A stretch of DNA of 42,012 nucleotides from an uncultured Clostridia bacterium (GCA_910586765.1 CAJUJJ010000023.1:1-42012); one strand, 5' to 3'; shown: positions 25,154 through 33,407, numbered from the stretch's first letter. Translations and numbers: made by a program. Notes: generated from the letters alone by a model not told the origin.

Positions 25154-25538
25154 TTTCATCACCTTCTGTATTCTTTTCTATAAACTCTGCTAATTCTTTT
25201 AAATCCTTTTTGCTGATACAACGGCTATGATAAAGCGAAGCAACTAATTTTGTTACAGAATTTTCATTTACTTTTTTTAAAAAAGAGCCATTTTCAAATG
25301 CTAAATAGTTTTCTTGTTCTACTATAATATCATACAATTTGTTTTTTCCTTTTTTATAACTTGTCAAAAATCCTCTGTCAATTAAACGATTTAAAAGTGT
25401 TTGTAGTGCTGAAACATTCCATGTTCTTTGCTTATCTAATTCTTGTTTTATTTCAGAAGTAGAAACACCACTTCCCTTTTGCCACACTACTTTCATCACT
25501 TCTAATTCTGCATCTGGTAAACGTGTCAATTTTTTCAT
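25146..25538 (-). CDS. blaI: BlaI/MecI-family transcriptional repressor
   Basis: 130-aa winged-helix repressor. The N-terminal MKKLTRLPDAELEVMKVVWQ is the family signature, followed by the recognition region (TWNVSALQTLLNRLIDRGFL) and wing (KKGKNKLYDI). The C-terminal dimerisation region contains NSVTKLVASLYHS, near which BlaI proteins are cleaved. It precedes the M56 peptidase gene with an 8-bp overlap, the usual blaI-blaR1 layout. Two TACA-NN-TGTA boxes on its promoter indicate autorepression. No beta-lactamase or PBP gene is adjacent, so its targets elsewhere are unknown. Confidence 0.9.
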   Translation of the reverse strand: MKKLTRLPDAELEVMKVVWQKGSGVSTSEIKQELDKQRTWNVSALQTLLNRLIDRGFLTSYKKGKNKLYDIIVEQENYLAFENGSFLKKVNENSVTKLVASLYHSRCISKKDLKELAEFIEKNTEGDENV

Positions 25539-25550
25539 AATATCATCTCC

Positions 25551-25560
25551 TACATTTGTA
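25551..25560. promoter_or_regulatory. BlaI operator box, downstream copy
   Basis: TACA-TT-TGTA matches the BlaI/MecI half-site arrangement TACA-NN-TGTA and lies between the -10 element and the blaI RBS, 26 bp centre to centre from the other box. Confidence 0.65.
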
Positions 25561-25567
25561 TGATGTT

Positions 25568-25597
25568 ATTATATCTTACACTTGTAAGAGTTGTCAA
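25568..25597 (-). promoter_or_regulatory. Consensus sigma-A promoter of blaI-blaR1
   Basis: Perfect TTGACA (25597-25592), 18-bp spacer and perfect TATAAT (25573-25568). The spacer is almost filled by a BlaI box. Confidence 0.85.
25575..25588. promoter_or_regulatory. BlaI operator box within the promoter spacer
   Basis: CTTACA-CT-TGTAAG is a perfect palindrome containing TACA-NN-TGTA, lying between -35 and -10 of blaI, where bound repressor would block RNA polymerase. Confidence 0.8.
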
Positions 25598-25644
25598 TAT
25601 ACTTTTTCTTAATAAAATTTTAAGATATTTTTTTATAACAAGTA

Positions 25645-25673
25645 TTGTTTATTACAAAGTAGTATGTTATAAT
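25645..25673 (+). promoter_or_regulatory. Sigma-A promoter of the padR operon
   Basis: TTGTTT (25645-25650), 17-bp spacer, TATAAT (25668-25673) with an extended TG at 25665-25666. An inverted repeat TGTTAT (25665-25670) / ATAACA (25686-25691) spans the start region and could be a PadR site. Confidence 0.6.
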
Positions 25674-25717
25674 TGCTACATTACAATAACAAGAACTGTA
25701 GAAAGGAGGGAAATGTT

Positions 25718-26044
25718 ATGAACACGCAATTCCGAAAGGGTATCATTGAAATGTGTGTACTTGCACTGATAGCAGAACAAGATATGTATGGTTATGAAAT
25801 TGTACAGAGTATTGCCTCCTATACAGACATAAATGAAGGTACTGTTTATCCCATATTACGCCGTTTGACTACGGAAGAATATTTTGTTACATACCTTAAA
25901 GAAAGCACTATTGGGCCAGCTAGAAAATATTATCACATTACTGAAAAAGGCAAAGGATATTTAGGTTCTCTAAAAAATGATTGGAAAGAATTTTCAAAAA
26001 TGGTCAATGAAATATTGCAAGGAAAACCAAAAAACAGCGAATGA
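25718..26044 (+). CDS. PadR-family transcriptional regulator
   Basis: 108-aa winged-helix regulator: GIIEMCVLALIAEQDMYGYEIVQ, INEGTVYPILRRLTTEEY (recognition helix and wing lead-in), GPARKYYHITEKGKGYL. It is the short PadR form without the C-terminal domain of PadR-s1. The frame opens upstream at 25673, but AAAGGAGG lies nine bases before ATG 25718, which is chosen. It heads a three-gene operon with a DUF1700 protein, a very common Firmicute arrangement in which PadR represses its own operon. Confidence 0.9.
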   Translation: MNTQFRKGIIEMCVLALIAEQDMYGYEIVQSIASYTDINEGTVYPILRRLTTEEYFVTYLKESTIGPARKYYHITEKGKGYLGSLKNDWKEFSKMVNEILQGKPKNSE

Positions 26045-26095
26045 AGCCATTTATTATTTGAAATCGTATTAACATTTAGAAAGGACTGATACAAT

Positions 26096-26833
26096 ATGAC
26101 AAAAGAAAGTTATTTACAATCTCTTGAAAATCTTTTAAAAAAACATCTTTCAAAATCAGAAATTGATGATATTTTAAGAGATTATGGAGAATATTTTGAT
26201 GATGGAAGAAGACAAAATAAAACAGATACTGAAATTTCTGCAAAATTAGGTGACCCTGAAATCATTGCACAACAATTTATAGAAGAAATTGGAAATGAAA
26301 ATAATAAAGAAAGTAAAAAAGAAATGATTGACCAAGTATTGCATAATATGAAAGAAGGCACCGAAAAGGCATTTACTACATTAAAAAAAGAAACAAGCAA
26401 AACATTTCATACAGCAAGTGACAAAATGAATTCTGCTCGAAAAGCAAATTCTGAAAAACAAAATCATTTTAGCATTAGCAACAACATTACAAAAGGTACT
26501 AAAACAATTTTCTCTATTATAAAATCAATCGCCTTATTTTGTGTATTTGCATTTTTACAATTCTTTTTTACAGTATTTGTATATGGTTTTTGTATTGTTG
26601 CAGCAATTTTTTTCGTATGTTGCGGTATATTTGGTATATTATGTTTAGGTTTTTCACTTACCTTTTTACCGCTTATATTGTCGCTTTCCGTTGTATTTGC
26701 CACTATTGCCGCAATAGCATTATCGGTACTGTTGATACTACTGATACTTTATATATTAAAAAAGAACATACAATTCATCAAAAATTATATTCTGAACAAA
26801 AATAAACATTGCACAACAAAGGAGGTTGTTTAA
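26096..26833 (+). CDS. DUF1700 (HAAS-domain) membrane protein
   Basis: 245-aa protein. Residues 1-65 are the HAAS helical domain: ESYLQSLENLLKKHLSKSE, DILRDYGEYFDDGRR, the LGDPEIIAQQFIEE turn. A hydrophilic linker (about 70-125) follows, then two or three long hydrophobic segments (about 140-175, 178-198, 200-225) and a basic tail. The family is coupled with PadR regulators and is thought to help signal envelope state. It is 51 bp after padR and 1 bp before the next gene. Confidence 0.85.
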   Translation: MTKESYLQSLENLLKKHLSKSEIDDILRDYGEYFDDGRRQNKTDTEISAKLGDPEIIAQQFIEEIGNENNKESKKEMIDQVLHNMKEGTEKAFTTLKKETSKTFHTASDKMNSARKANSEKQNHFSISNNITKGTKTIFSIIKSIALFCVFAFLQFFFTVFVYGFCIVAAIFFVCCGIFGILCLGFSLTFLPLILSLSVVFATIAAIALSVLLILLILYILKKNIQFIKNYILNKNKHCTTKEVV

Positions 26834-26834
26834 T

Positions 26835-27566
26835 ATGTTTAAAAAAATTACAATCATTACTGCTATGGCTTTTTTAGTTTCATTTTTTGGGTTTGCGATT
26901 ACACTTCCTATTGGCATCAAAACAGTTTTCGGAGATGTAGAGCATTTATTAGAAACATCTGATATTACACCACAAAAAATAGAAATTCCAAATCATATAC
27001 AAACATTAGACATCAATTTCAATAACAATTATTATTACTATAATCATATATTAGTAAAACAATCTCCAGATGATACCGCTTATGTAGAAACATTTGATAC
27101 AGAAACATATCCTTCTATGTATAATACTGTTACTGTTAGCTACATAACTGTAGACGACACTACAGCAAAAATTGGTATTGAACCTGTTTATGGTAAATTC
27201 AAATGGAACAAAGATACATTAAATAAAACGATTGTAAAAAAATTACAAAATTATCCAGATGCTATATTATATATTCCTACTAGAATGAATATTGTAACAG
27301 ATAATCCTTATTATTTTGATAATATCTATTTTAATAATAAAGAGGAACTTTTACAGCAAGCAGATACTAAAGAAGAACAACAAAGAATATTGGAACAAGC
27401 AGATAGATTAATGGAACAAAAAAGAGAAGAAGAAGAAATGATATTACAGAGAGCAGAAGAAATCAGAGAACAAAGAAGAATAGAACAGGAGGAGCGTATA
27501 TTAGAGCAAGAAATGCAACAAATTGATTATGAAGAAGAACAACAACATTTACAAGATAATTATTAA
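26835..27566 (+). CDS. Membrane-anchored protein with acidic coiled-coil tail (DUF4097-position gene)
   Basis: 243-aa protein with an N-terminal membrane helix (about 8-28) followed by a beta-rich segment (about 45-155: IETLDINF-type strands, ILVKQSPDD, VTVSYITVDD). The C-terminal 75 residues (about 168-243) form a highly charged, Q/E/R-rich predicted coiled coil (QADRLMEQKREEEE, QRAEEIREQRRIEQEE). In PadR-DUF1700 operons the third gene usually encodes a DUF4097 beta-strand protein; the central part could be a short divergent version. ATG 26835 with GGAGG nine bases upstream is chosen over a TTG at 26826. Confidence 0.6.
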   Translation: MFKKITIITAMAFLVSFFGFAITLPIGIKTVFGDVEHLLETSDITPQKIEIPNHIQTLDINFNNNYYYYNHILVKQSPDDTAYVETFDTETYPSMYNTVTVSYITVDDTTAKIGIEPVYGKFKWNKDTLNKTIVKKLQNYPDAILYIPTRMNIVTDNPYYFDNIYFNNKEELLQQADTKEEQQRILEQADRLMEQKREEEEMILQRAEEIREQRRIEQEERILEQEMQQIDYEEEQQHLQDNY

Positions 27567-27569
27567 TAT

Positions 27570-27605
27570 AAAAAGAGTGTCCTTTTCATTAAGGATACTC
27601 TTTTT
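27570..27605. terminator. Bidirectional intrinsic terminator
   Basis: AAAAAGAGTGTCCTT / AAGGATACTCTTTTT, 15-bp stem with one G-T wobble and a 6-nt loop, lies between convergent genes and supplies a U tract in both directions. Confidence 0.9.
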
Positions 27606-27610
27606 AGTTA

Positions 27611-28555
27611 TCAAAATTCCATTGTTTCTGGATTACGCAATTTTTGATGTTTATAAATAGGAATGTTATATTTTTTGCCTAATTCTCTCACTAAATCTTT
27701 ATAACAGCCTTTCATTTTATCATGGAATACAATAGCCTCCACACCGCCTTCTATGGCATCAATACAAGTGGAAGCTCTTTCCACTCCTGTTTCATTTTCA
27801 TATTCTCCTGCAACTAGCCACTGATTTGCTATAATATGTGTAACACCAAATGCTTCATTTTGTCCCCATTGCGTAAAAACAGCTTCTGCAAAATTAGGTT
27901 CAAAATGTACTCCTCCCACACAAAGCAAATTATGTACTGTTTTGTTATCATCTGTAAATATTTTTGTTAAAGAACGTGCTAACACTCTCGCTGCCTCTTT
28001 ATTTTCCCAGCTTTCTGGTTCACTTCCTACTTCAATATCCATCATAGCAACTGGAAATTCATTCAATAATGCGGGATTTCCCTCATTATGATATACCCCA
28101 GACCAATGTGTTGCTTCTGTTACAGTACGAAAATCATTTAAACCTAATTCTTCTCTATTTTTTTCTATTGCTAACATTAAATTTCTCATATATCTTGGTT
28201 TTGCTGTACCATATGTACCAGAATTTACATCTCCCAAAGAATGTACTGTCAATACTTTTTCTAAAGCATTTGTTCCTTCATGCCATGTTACCATACCCGA
28301 AATATCAAAATCAGCAAAATATTTGTTCATTTCAGGAAGTAACCTTTCATATTCCAAACAAATCGCTTTTTGTGTAGGTGCAAAATAGTATTCATTTCCT
28401 ATTTCATCTACATATTTCATTACTTGTTGTCCATCAAATAAAATATTCGTTTTTTCTGTAAAATATCCCTCTTGCTCCAATATATCCCATACATGATAAG
28501 ACACATAACCAAATTCCCTATTTGTATTGATAAAATAAACTGCCTTTTTACTCAT
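27611..28555 (-). CDS. D-aminoacyl-tRNA deacylase (DtdA/DTD2-type) homologue
   Basis: 314-aa cytoplasmic protein resembling the DtdA (GEK1, COG1650) family, which removes D-amino acids from tRNA and is best known in archaea and plants. Aligned signatures: LTVH (residues 102-105), TEATHWSGVYH (146-156, usual EATHHGPT), MDIEVGSEPESW (172-183, usual VEIGST..W) and VGGVHFEPNF (213-222, usual GGGHYAP). Thus one histidine of THH and the GGGHYAP glycine and Tyr-Ala-Pro are altered, while a histidine in each motif remains. Length is close to the family. It has its own consensus promoter; the neighbouring phzF-like gene is upstream on the same strand. Activity may have changed; assignment is from motif pattern only. 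Confidence 0.65.
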   Translation of the reverse strand: MSKKAVYFINTNREFGYVSYHVWDILEQEGYFTEKTNILFDGQQVMKYVDEIGNEYYFAPTQKAICLEYERLLPEMNKYFADFDISGMVTWHEGTNALEKVLTVHSLGDVNSGTYGTAKPRYMRNLMLAIEKNREELGLNDFRTVTEATHWSGVYHNEGNPALLNEFPVAMMDIEVGSEPESWENKEAARVLARSLTKIFTDDNKTVHNLLCVGGVHFEPNFAEAVFTQWGQNEAFGVTHIIANQWLVAGEYENETGVERASTCIDAIEGGVEAIVFHDKMKGCYKDLVRELGKKYNIPIYKHQKLRNPETMEF

Positions 28556-28584
28556 TTATATCCCTCTCTTTTCTATTTTTTTAC

Positions 28585-28613
28585 ATTATATCAGCATAGA
28601 AAAGCAAGTGCAA
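28585..28613 (-). promoter_or_regulatory. Sigma-A promoter of the deacylase-like gene
   Basis: TTGCAC (28613-28608), 17-bp spacer, TATAAT (28590-28585) with an extended TG, on the minus strand. Confidence 0.65.
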
Positions 28614-28627
28614 ATTAATAAGCAATA

Positions 28628-29404
28628 TTAAATATACACTTCCGCAATAGAATATAATGCCGCTTTTCCAGCCATTTTTATTCTATCCCCTACTATACTA
28701 CAATACAATGTTCCTCCTCTTTCAGATGCTTGATATGCCACAATATCATTTTTTTGAAGTTTTTTACTCCAATAAGGCACAATATGGCAATGACCAGAAC
28801 CACAAACAGGGTCTTCTGCTATATTTAATTTTGGTGCAAAAGAACGAGAAATACAATCTGTATTTTCTCCTTTTGCTGTTACTTGTAAAAGCAATCCTTG
28901 TAATTGTTTTAACTTTTCCATATCAGGCTGTAAATTCTTTACAATTTCTGCCTTATCAAATATACATAATAAATCTCTTGCTACATAGGCTTCTGTTGGT
29001 GTTGCTCCTATTGCTTGTATCATCTCATTTGTAATTTCTACTTTTTTTAAATCATATGCTGGAAAATCCATTTCATATAATTCTCCTTTTTTATGTACTG
29101 ATAAATCGCCACTTAATGTTGTAAATACAACATTTTCTGTTTTTTTATCATAAAAATTCATAATAACATAACCACAAGCTAATGTAGCATGGCCACAAAG
29201 GTCAATTTCTCCTCCAGGAGTAAACCAACGCAAATGATATTTTTCTCCTTTTTTTACTGCAAAAGCTGTTTCAGATAAATTATTTTCTATTGCCATTTTT
29301 ATCATAATATCATCTTTTGGAAATTCTTCCATAATACAAATTGCTGCTGGATTTCCTGTAAAAATTTTGTCTGTAAAAGCATCAACAACATACTGTTTTA
29401 TCAT
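28628..29404 (-). CDS. PhzF-family isomerase/epimerase-like protein
   Basis: 258-aa protein of the diaminopimelate-epimerase-like fold. The N-terminal VVDAFTDKIFTGNPAAIC, the catalytic glutamate Glu45 in NNLSETAF, LRWFTPGGEIDLCGHATLA and the C-terminal EDPVCGSGHCHIVPYW are clear PhzF signatures. Two-domain symmetry and length are normal, slightly short. No phenazine genes are present, so the substrate is unknown; such proteins are widespread in non-producers. It has its own consensus promoter and lies 72 bp upstream of the deacylase-like gene. Confidence 0.88.
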   Translation of the reverse strand: MIKQYVVDAFTDKIFTGNPAAICIMEEFPKDDIMIKMAIENNLSETAFAVKKGEKYHLRWFTPGGEIDLCGHATLACGYVIMNFYDKKTENVVFTTLSGDLSVHKKGELYEMDFPAYDLKKVEITNEMIQAIGATPTEAYVARDLLCIFDKAEIVKNLQPDMEKLKQLQGLLLQVTAKGENTDCISRSFAPKLNIAEDPVCGSGHCHIVPYWSKKLQKNDIVAYQASERGGTLYCSIVGDRIKMAGKAALYSIAEVYI

Positions 29405-29463
29405 ATCTATTCTCCTTTTCTAACAAATTGTTTTGTTATCATTCAAATTATTTTGCCATTTGT

Positions 29464-29492
29464 AGTATACGAACTTTTTGTTATAATGTCAA
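29464..29492 (-). promoter_or_regulatory. Sigma-A promoter of the phzF-like gene
   Basis: TTGACA (29492-29487), 17-bp spacer, TATACT (29469-29464), about 60 bases before the start codon. Confidence 0.75.
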
Positions 29493-29523
29493 TATTTTTT
29501 TTAGATTTTTTATTACAATACAA

Positions 29524-29558
29524 AAAAGGCAAATGAAAATGATATTCATTTGCCTTTT
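29524..29558 (-). terminator. Intrinsic terminator of the chemoreceptor gene
   Basis: AAAAGGCAAATGAA / TTCATTTGCCTTTT, a perfect 14-bp stem with 7-nt loop, 11 bases after the chemoreceptor stop, with a TTTTTT tail on the minus strand. Confidence 0.88.
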
Positions 29559-29569
29559 ACTATTCTTTA

Positions 29570-31729
29570 TTATTTTAATTCTCTTAAATGGAATTTACTT
29601 ACTAAATCACGCAACAGCTTTGACTGTTCTGATAATTTTTCACTTGTAGAAACACTTTCTTGTACAGCACTCGTATTTGACTGCACTACTTCTGCAATCA
29701 AATCAATATTTTTTACCAATTCTTCTAACGCTCTTTTCTGATTTAGAGAAGCCATACTAATTTTGTCTACAGATGTCGCAATTTCTTTTGCTCCTTCTAC
29801 TACAGAAAATAACGATTTTGCTGTTTCATCTGCAATATTTGTTCCATTTTTTACAGCTACAAAAGAGCCTTCAATCAATTCTGATGTTTGTTGTAAAGCC
29901 TCTGCACTTTTTGCTGCCAAATTACGTATTTCATCAGCTACTACAGCAAATCCTTTTCCTGCTTGACCTGCTCTTGCTGCTTCTATAGAAGCATTTAAAG
30001 ATAACAAATTTGTTTGTCTTGCAATTTCTCCTATCGTATTTAATATTTGTTCTATTCCTGCAGAAGATGTTTTAATTTCAGCCATAGCTTCTACTAATTT
30101 TTTCATTTCATCGTTACTTGTTTCTATATTTTCGCCTACTTGTTTTACTGCAAAACTCATTTTTTGTGCATCATCTGCATTTGCTTTTACGTCGTCAGAT
30201 AAACTTTCTATTGATACCGCTAATTCATCAATCGCTTTTTCTTGCTCCAATGCACCCTTTGATAATATTTGTGCTCCTGTAGATACACTAACAGAACCAG
30301 AAGCAACATCATCTGCTGAAACAGTAATTTGATGTAGTGTTTCATTTAATGAATTTGCTATTTTTTCAATAGATGTTTGTATTGGTATAAAATCTCCAAT
30401 ATATTTCTGTTTGATTTCAATATCCATATTATTTTCTGCCATTTCTGAAAGCTGTTGCGAAATATCCTGAACATAATTGTTCATTGTTTCACTAATATGG
30501 TTAATTCCACTTGCTAGACGACCTAATTCATCATTTGTATTCACATCAATATCAATTTTTAAATTTCCTTTTTCTAACTGAGAAGCACCTGCTGTAATAT
30601 ATGTAATAGGATATAATGATTTTTTAATAATTCTATAAATAATATACAACAGTACAATACCAAATAATGTTACTGCTAACATCAATTTAATAGTGTCTCT
30701 AATAATGGCTGTATTAAATTCAGCTTTGTCAATGGCAATATATAATGTCCATTCGTTGCCATTTCCACTATTCATTTTAAGAGGTACTGTAACAGACACA
30801 CCCCTTTTCATTGTTGCAAAATTTGTTATATCTGTATTAATAACATAATTACTGTTTAAATATGCTCCCTCTGGCATTGCTTTTAATTCATCTGCATCTT
30901 TTACTAAAACTTCATATCCTACTTCTGAAGCATTTTTTCCAACGTATTCATCACTATTGGTATCTAAAAGAACTGTTTTGTCTTCTGCAAGTGCTACCAT
31001 ATGTGTAGAGTCATATCCTGTACTTGCATATTGTTGTGTTTTCATATCACTTAAAGCCACATCACAACCTGCTACTCCTAAAAATGCTCCTTCTGCGTCA
31101 TAAACTGGTGCAATAATACTAATCATCATAATATCTTCGCCACGTAAATTATATACATAAGGTTCCATAATATATGGCTCTCCAGAAGATTTAATTTGCA
31201 TATAATATTCCTTTTCAAAATTGTCAAAAGCATCTTCATGTTTTTCAAATGTTATACCTGTTCCTGTTTCATTTGGATAAGCAATCGCTTCATATGCAAT
31301 TTCTCTATGATGTACACTATAAGGTTCTCCATTGGCATCTGCAATGGCATTTTGTTCAAAATATGCGAATACTGTAGTATAATTTTTATCTCCAGTTAAT
31401 ACTCCAGCTAAAGCATTGTCAATAGCCTGTCTTTGTTGGTCTGGAGGCAATGCAGATATATTTTTCAATGAGTTTGCAAATCCTATCGTCTGCCCATAAA
31501 CATTTTCTATGTTATTTTGAATTAAAAACGCATTTTCATAAGCAGAAGAAATTAATTTACTATTTGTTACATCAACCAAAGACCTCATTGATATAACACC
31601 AGATATTGATACATTAATCAAAAATATAATTGCTATAAATATACTCATTTTTGCAATAATTTTTTTGCTCAAACTACCTGAAAATTTTCCATCAACTCTT
31701 TTTTCTCCTCTACTTTTACCTTTAAACAT
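29570..31729 (-). CDS. Methyl-accepting chemotaxis protein with dCache-type sensor
   Basis: 719-aa transmembrane chemoreceptor. TM1 is at about 23-48, followed by an extracytoplasmic region of about 290 residues with a Cache pattern (EYYMQIKSSGEPYIMEPYVY, MISIIAPVYDAEGAFLGVAGCDV). TM2 is at about 340-362, a HAMP domain follows, and the cytoplasmic signalling domain has the hairpin tip ARQTNLLSLNASIEAARAG and FAVVADEIRNLA. The membrane-distal Cache module lacks an obvious REWY amino-acid motif, so its ligand is unclear. An in-frame GTG at 31744 is part of the RBS (GGGGGAG); ATG 31729 is used. No C-terminal CheR/CheB tether pentapeptide is present. Confidence 0.9.
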   Translation of the reverse strand: MFKGKSRGEKRVDGKFSGSLSKKIIAKMSIFIAIIFLINVSISGVISMRSLVDVTNSKLISSAYENAFLIQNNIENVYGQTIGFANSLKNISALPPDQQRQAIDNALAGVLTGDKNYTTVFAYFEQNAIADANGEPYSVHHREIAYEAIAYPNETGTGITFEKHEDAFDNFEKEYYMQIKSSGEPYIMEPYVYNLRGEDIMMISIIAPVYDAEGAFLGVAGCDVALSDMKTQQYASTGYDSTHMVALAEDKTVLLDTNSDEYVGKNASEVGYEVLVKDADELKAMPEGAYLNSNYVINTDITNFATMKRGVSVTVPLKMNSGNGNEWTLYIAIDKAEFNTAIIRDTIKLMLAVTLFGIVLLYIIYRIIKKSLYPITYITAGASQLEKGNLKIDIDVNTNDELGRLASGINHISETMNNYVQDISQQLSEMAENNMDIEIKQKYIGDFIPIQTSIEKIANSLNETLHQITVSADDVASGSVSVSTGAQILSKGALEQEKAIDELAVSIESLSDDVKANADDAQKMSFAVKQVGENIETSNDEMKKLVEAMAEIKTSSAGIEQILNTIGEIARQTNLLSLNASIEAARAGQAGKGFAVVADEIRNLAAKSAEALQQTSELIEGSFVAVKNGTNIADETAKSLFSVVEGAKEIATSVDKISMASLNQKRALEELVKNIDLIAEVVQSNTSAVQESVSTSEKLSEQSKLLRDLVSKFHLRELK

Positions 31730-31802
31730 AAAATTCTCCCCCACTGTTGTAATGTAAAATAGTAAAATAGTAAAATTAGTTAAAAATACTACATTGTATC
31801 GT

Positions 31803-31831
31803 ATTATAATATAACATTATAAAAAAGTCAA
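31803..31831 (-). promoter_or_regulatory. Sigma-A promoter of the dCache chemoreceptor gene
   Basis: TTGACT (31831-31826), 17-bp spacer, TATAAT (31808-31803). The leader then carries AAAATAGT-type short repeats (about 31757-31780). Confidence 0.65.
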
Positions 31832-31886
31832 TTCATTGTTATAAAAAATTGCACAATTATTTTCGCTATTTTAATTACAAAATAGT

Positions 31887-33239
31887 TTAATATTTTATTG
31901 CAATCTGCCTATCTGCACAAACAATAAATCCAACATTTTTAACATATTCTCCCTGCTTGATATTTGCATTATACTCCATATTATAAATAGAAATATTATT
32001 ACCAATTACATTAAAATTTCCATTCCAAGCATTTATTAATGTGATATTTCCATCAAATTGAAGTGTTATATTCCATTGATTTTTGGGATAGTGGCCATTA
32101 TTTTTTATTGTACAATCATATTGATAATATTCTTTTCCATTTTGTTGCCAATGATTAACTACATTTGCAGAAACTTCTAAATCATTTTTATTTATATCCC
32201 TATTTATATTTTGTATGCTATAATTTATATTTTGTGACTGTATTGCATCTTTATTTGTCAACATTTTATACAACCATTTTCCACTGTCACTTAAATCATC
32301 ACTTATAAATCCATTGCTTTTTTTGCAGTCACTTTTTAATATTGCTGCTGTTTCTGCTTTATGAGATAAATTCCATGCTACATAACTTATATGATATGTA
32401 TTCATTATTTTTATCCATTCATTTGCCTGTTCTATATCTATTGTTCCATTTCCACTAGCATCACATATACCAAATTCTGAAACAAATACAGGAAGTCCCT
32501 TTTCAATAGCCCTTTTCATACTATTTCTTAAATCTTGTTTATGTGTTGCTGCATAAAAATGCAATGTATACATAATATTATTTTCATTTGTAATAGGATT
32601 TTCTGCTGCCTGTTCCACAAATTGACTCCAATTTGGTGTGCCTACCAATATTACATTATTTGCGTCATTTTTTCTTATTACAGTAATAATTTCTTGTGCA
32701 TATTGTTTAATATCTTCCCAAGAAGTAGCACCATTTGGCTCATTACATATTTCATAAATAATATTTTTCTGTTTACCATATGTTTTTGACATTTCATCAA
32801 AAAATTCTTTTGCTTCTTCTTTATAGGTATTTGGATTTCCATCTGACAATATATGCCAATCAATTATGACATACATATTGCATTTTGTAGCATATTCTAC
32901 TCCCTTTTTTACTAAGTTTTTCAAATGTTGTTTATCTCCATCTGTACAATATCCGCCATTTTCTGCTGTATACATCGCAATACGAATAACATTAATTCCC
33001 CATTGCTGTTTTAATTCTTTAAAACATTGCTCATTAATATATTCTGGAAACCAAGCAATACCATGTGTACTAATCCCTTTTAACTGTACTGCTTCTTCTT
33101 TTTCATTTACTAATTGATTTCCTTTTACAAACAATGCACTAACTACAGAAGTATTTTCTTTTTCTTCAGCTCCTACTTGCCCATATCCCCCAAAACAAAA
33201 TAATAATATACTAATACAAAAACAAATGATATTTTTCAA
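31887..33239 (-). CDS. Secreted GH5 endoglucanase with CBM2-like module
   Basis: 450-aa exported cellulase. A signal peptide (about 1-24, ending near QVGA) precedes a GH5 barrel (about 35-335). The acid/base Glu167 is in the NEP motif of IYEICNEPNGATSW and the nucleophile Glu255 in VFVSEFGICD; further hallmarks are LKGISTHGIAWFP, VIRIAMY, VIIDWHILSD and YTLHFYA. The C-terminal about 95 residues (VVNHWQQ..., TIKNNG, WNITLQFDGNITLINAWNG, YNANIKQGE) match the cellulose-binding CBM2 pattern. The start codon is TTG, seven bases after GGAGG. Substrate is probably cellulose or other beta-1,4-glucan. It lies between two chemoreceptor genes, divergent from one. Confidence 0.88.
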   Translation of the reverse strand: MKNIICFCISILLFCFGGYGQVGAEEKENTSVVSALFVKGNQLVNEKEEAVQLKGISTHGIAWFPEYINEQCFKELKQQWGINVIRIAMYTAENGGYCTDGDKQHLKNLVKKGVEYATKCNMYVIIDWHILSDGNPNTYKEEAKEFFDEMSKTYGKQKNIIYEICNEPNGATSWEDIKQYAQEIITVIRKNDANNVILVGTPNWSQFVEQAAENPITNENNIMYTLHFYAATHKQDLRNSMKRAIEKGLPVFVSEFGICDASGNGTIDIEQANEWIKIMNTYHISYVAWNLSHKAETAAILKSDCKKSNGFISDDLSDSGKWLYKMLTNKDAIQSQNINYSIQNINRDINKNDLEVSANVVNHWQQNGKEYYQYDCTIKNNGHYPKNQWNITLQFDGNITLINAWNGNFNVIGNNISIYNMEYNANIKQGEYVKNVGFIVCADRQIAIKY

Positions 33240-33266
33240 ATTAATTCCTCCTACTGTTTTTTTATT

Positions 33267-33275
33267 AGTATATCA
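33267..33275 (-). promoter_or_regulatory. Possible extended -10 promoter of the endoglucanase gene
   Basis: TGA-TATACT on the minus strand, about 28 bases before the TTG start; no convincing -35 element. Confidence 0.35.
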
Positions 33276-33313
33276 TAATATTCTTTTTATTTACACTTTA
33301 ATGATTATACTCA

Positions 33314-33343
33314 TTGACAATACTTTCATAAATAGTATATAAT
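33314..33343 (+). promoter_or_regulatory. Sigma-A promoter of the second chemoreceptor gene
   Basis: TTGACA (33314-33319), 18-bp spacer, TATAAT (33338-33343). The -10 lies inside a duplicated 20-bp unit. Confidence 0.7.
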
Positions 33344-33371
33344 AATACAAAATACTATATAATAATACAAA
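33331..33371. repeat. 20-bp tandem repeat carrying duplicated -10 elements
   Basis: TATATAATAATACAAA occurs at 33336-33351 and 33356-33371; including the preceding bases the unit is 20 bp with one mismatch. Each copy contains TATAAT. Confidence 0.8.
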
Positions 33372-33407
33372 CATAAATTACGTTTTACACTATGGAGGAT
33401 AAAAATT

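Noticed and set aside
25664..25681. Canonical PadR box (ATGT-N8-ACAT) upstream of padR
   Set aside because: ATGT and ACAT are present, but with a 10-bp spacer, which does not match the canonical spacing in such AT-rich DNA.
29428..29649. Plus-strand 73-aa frame between phzF-like and chemoreceptor genes
   Set aside because: It runs across the phzF promoter and the chemoreceptor terminator into antisense coding, with hydrophobic low-complexity sequence and no RBS.
31866..31885. Terminator after the endoglucanase gene
   Set aside because: CTATTTT/AAAATAG is a weak, nearly all-AT 7-bp stem without a clear U tract.
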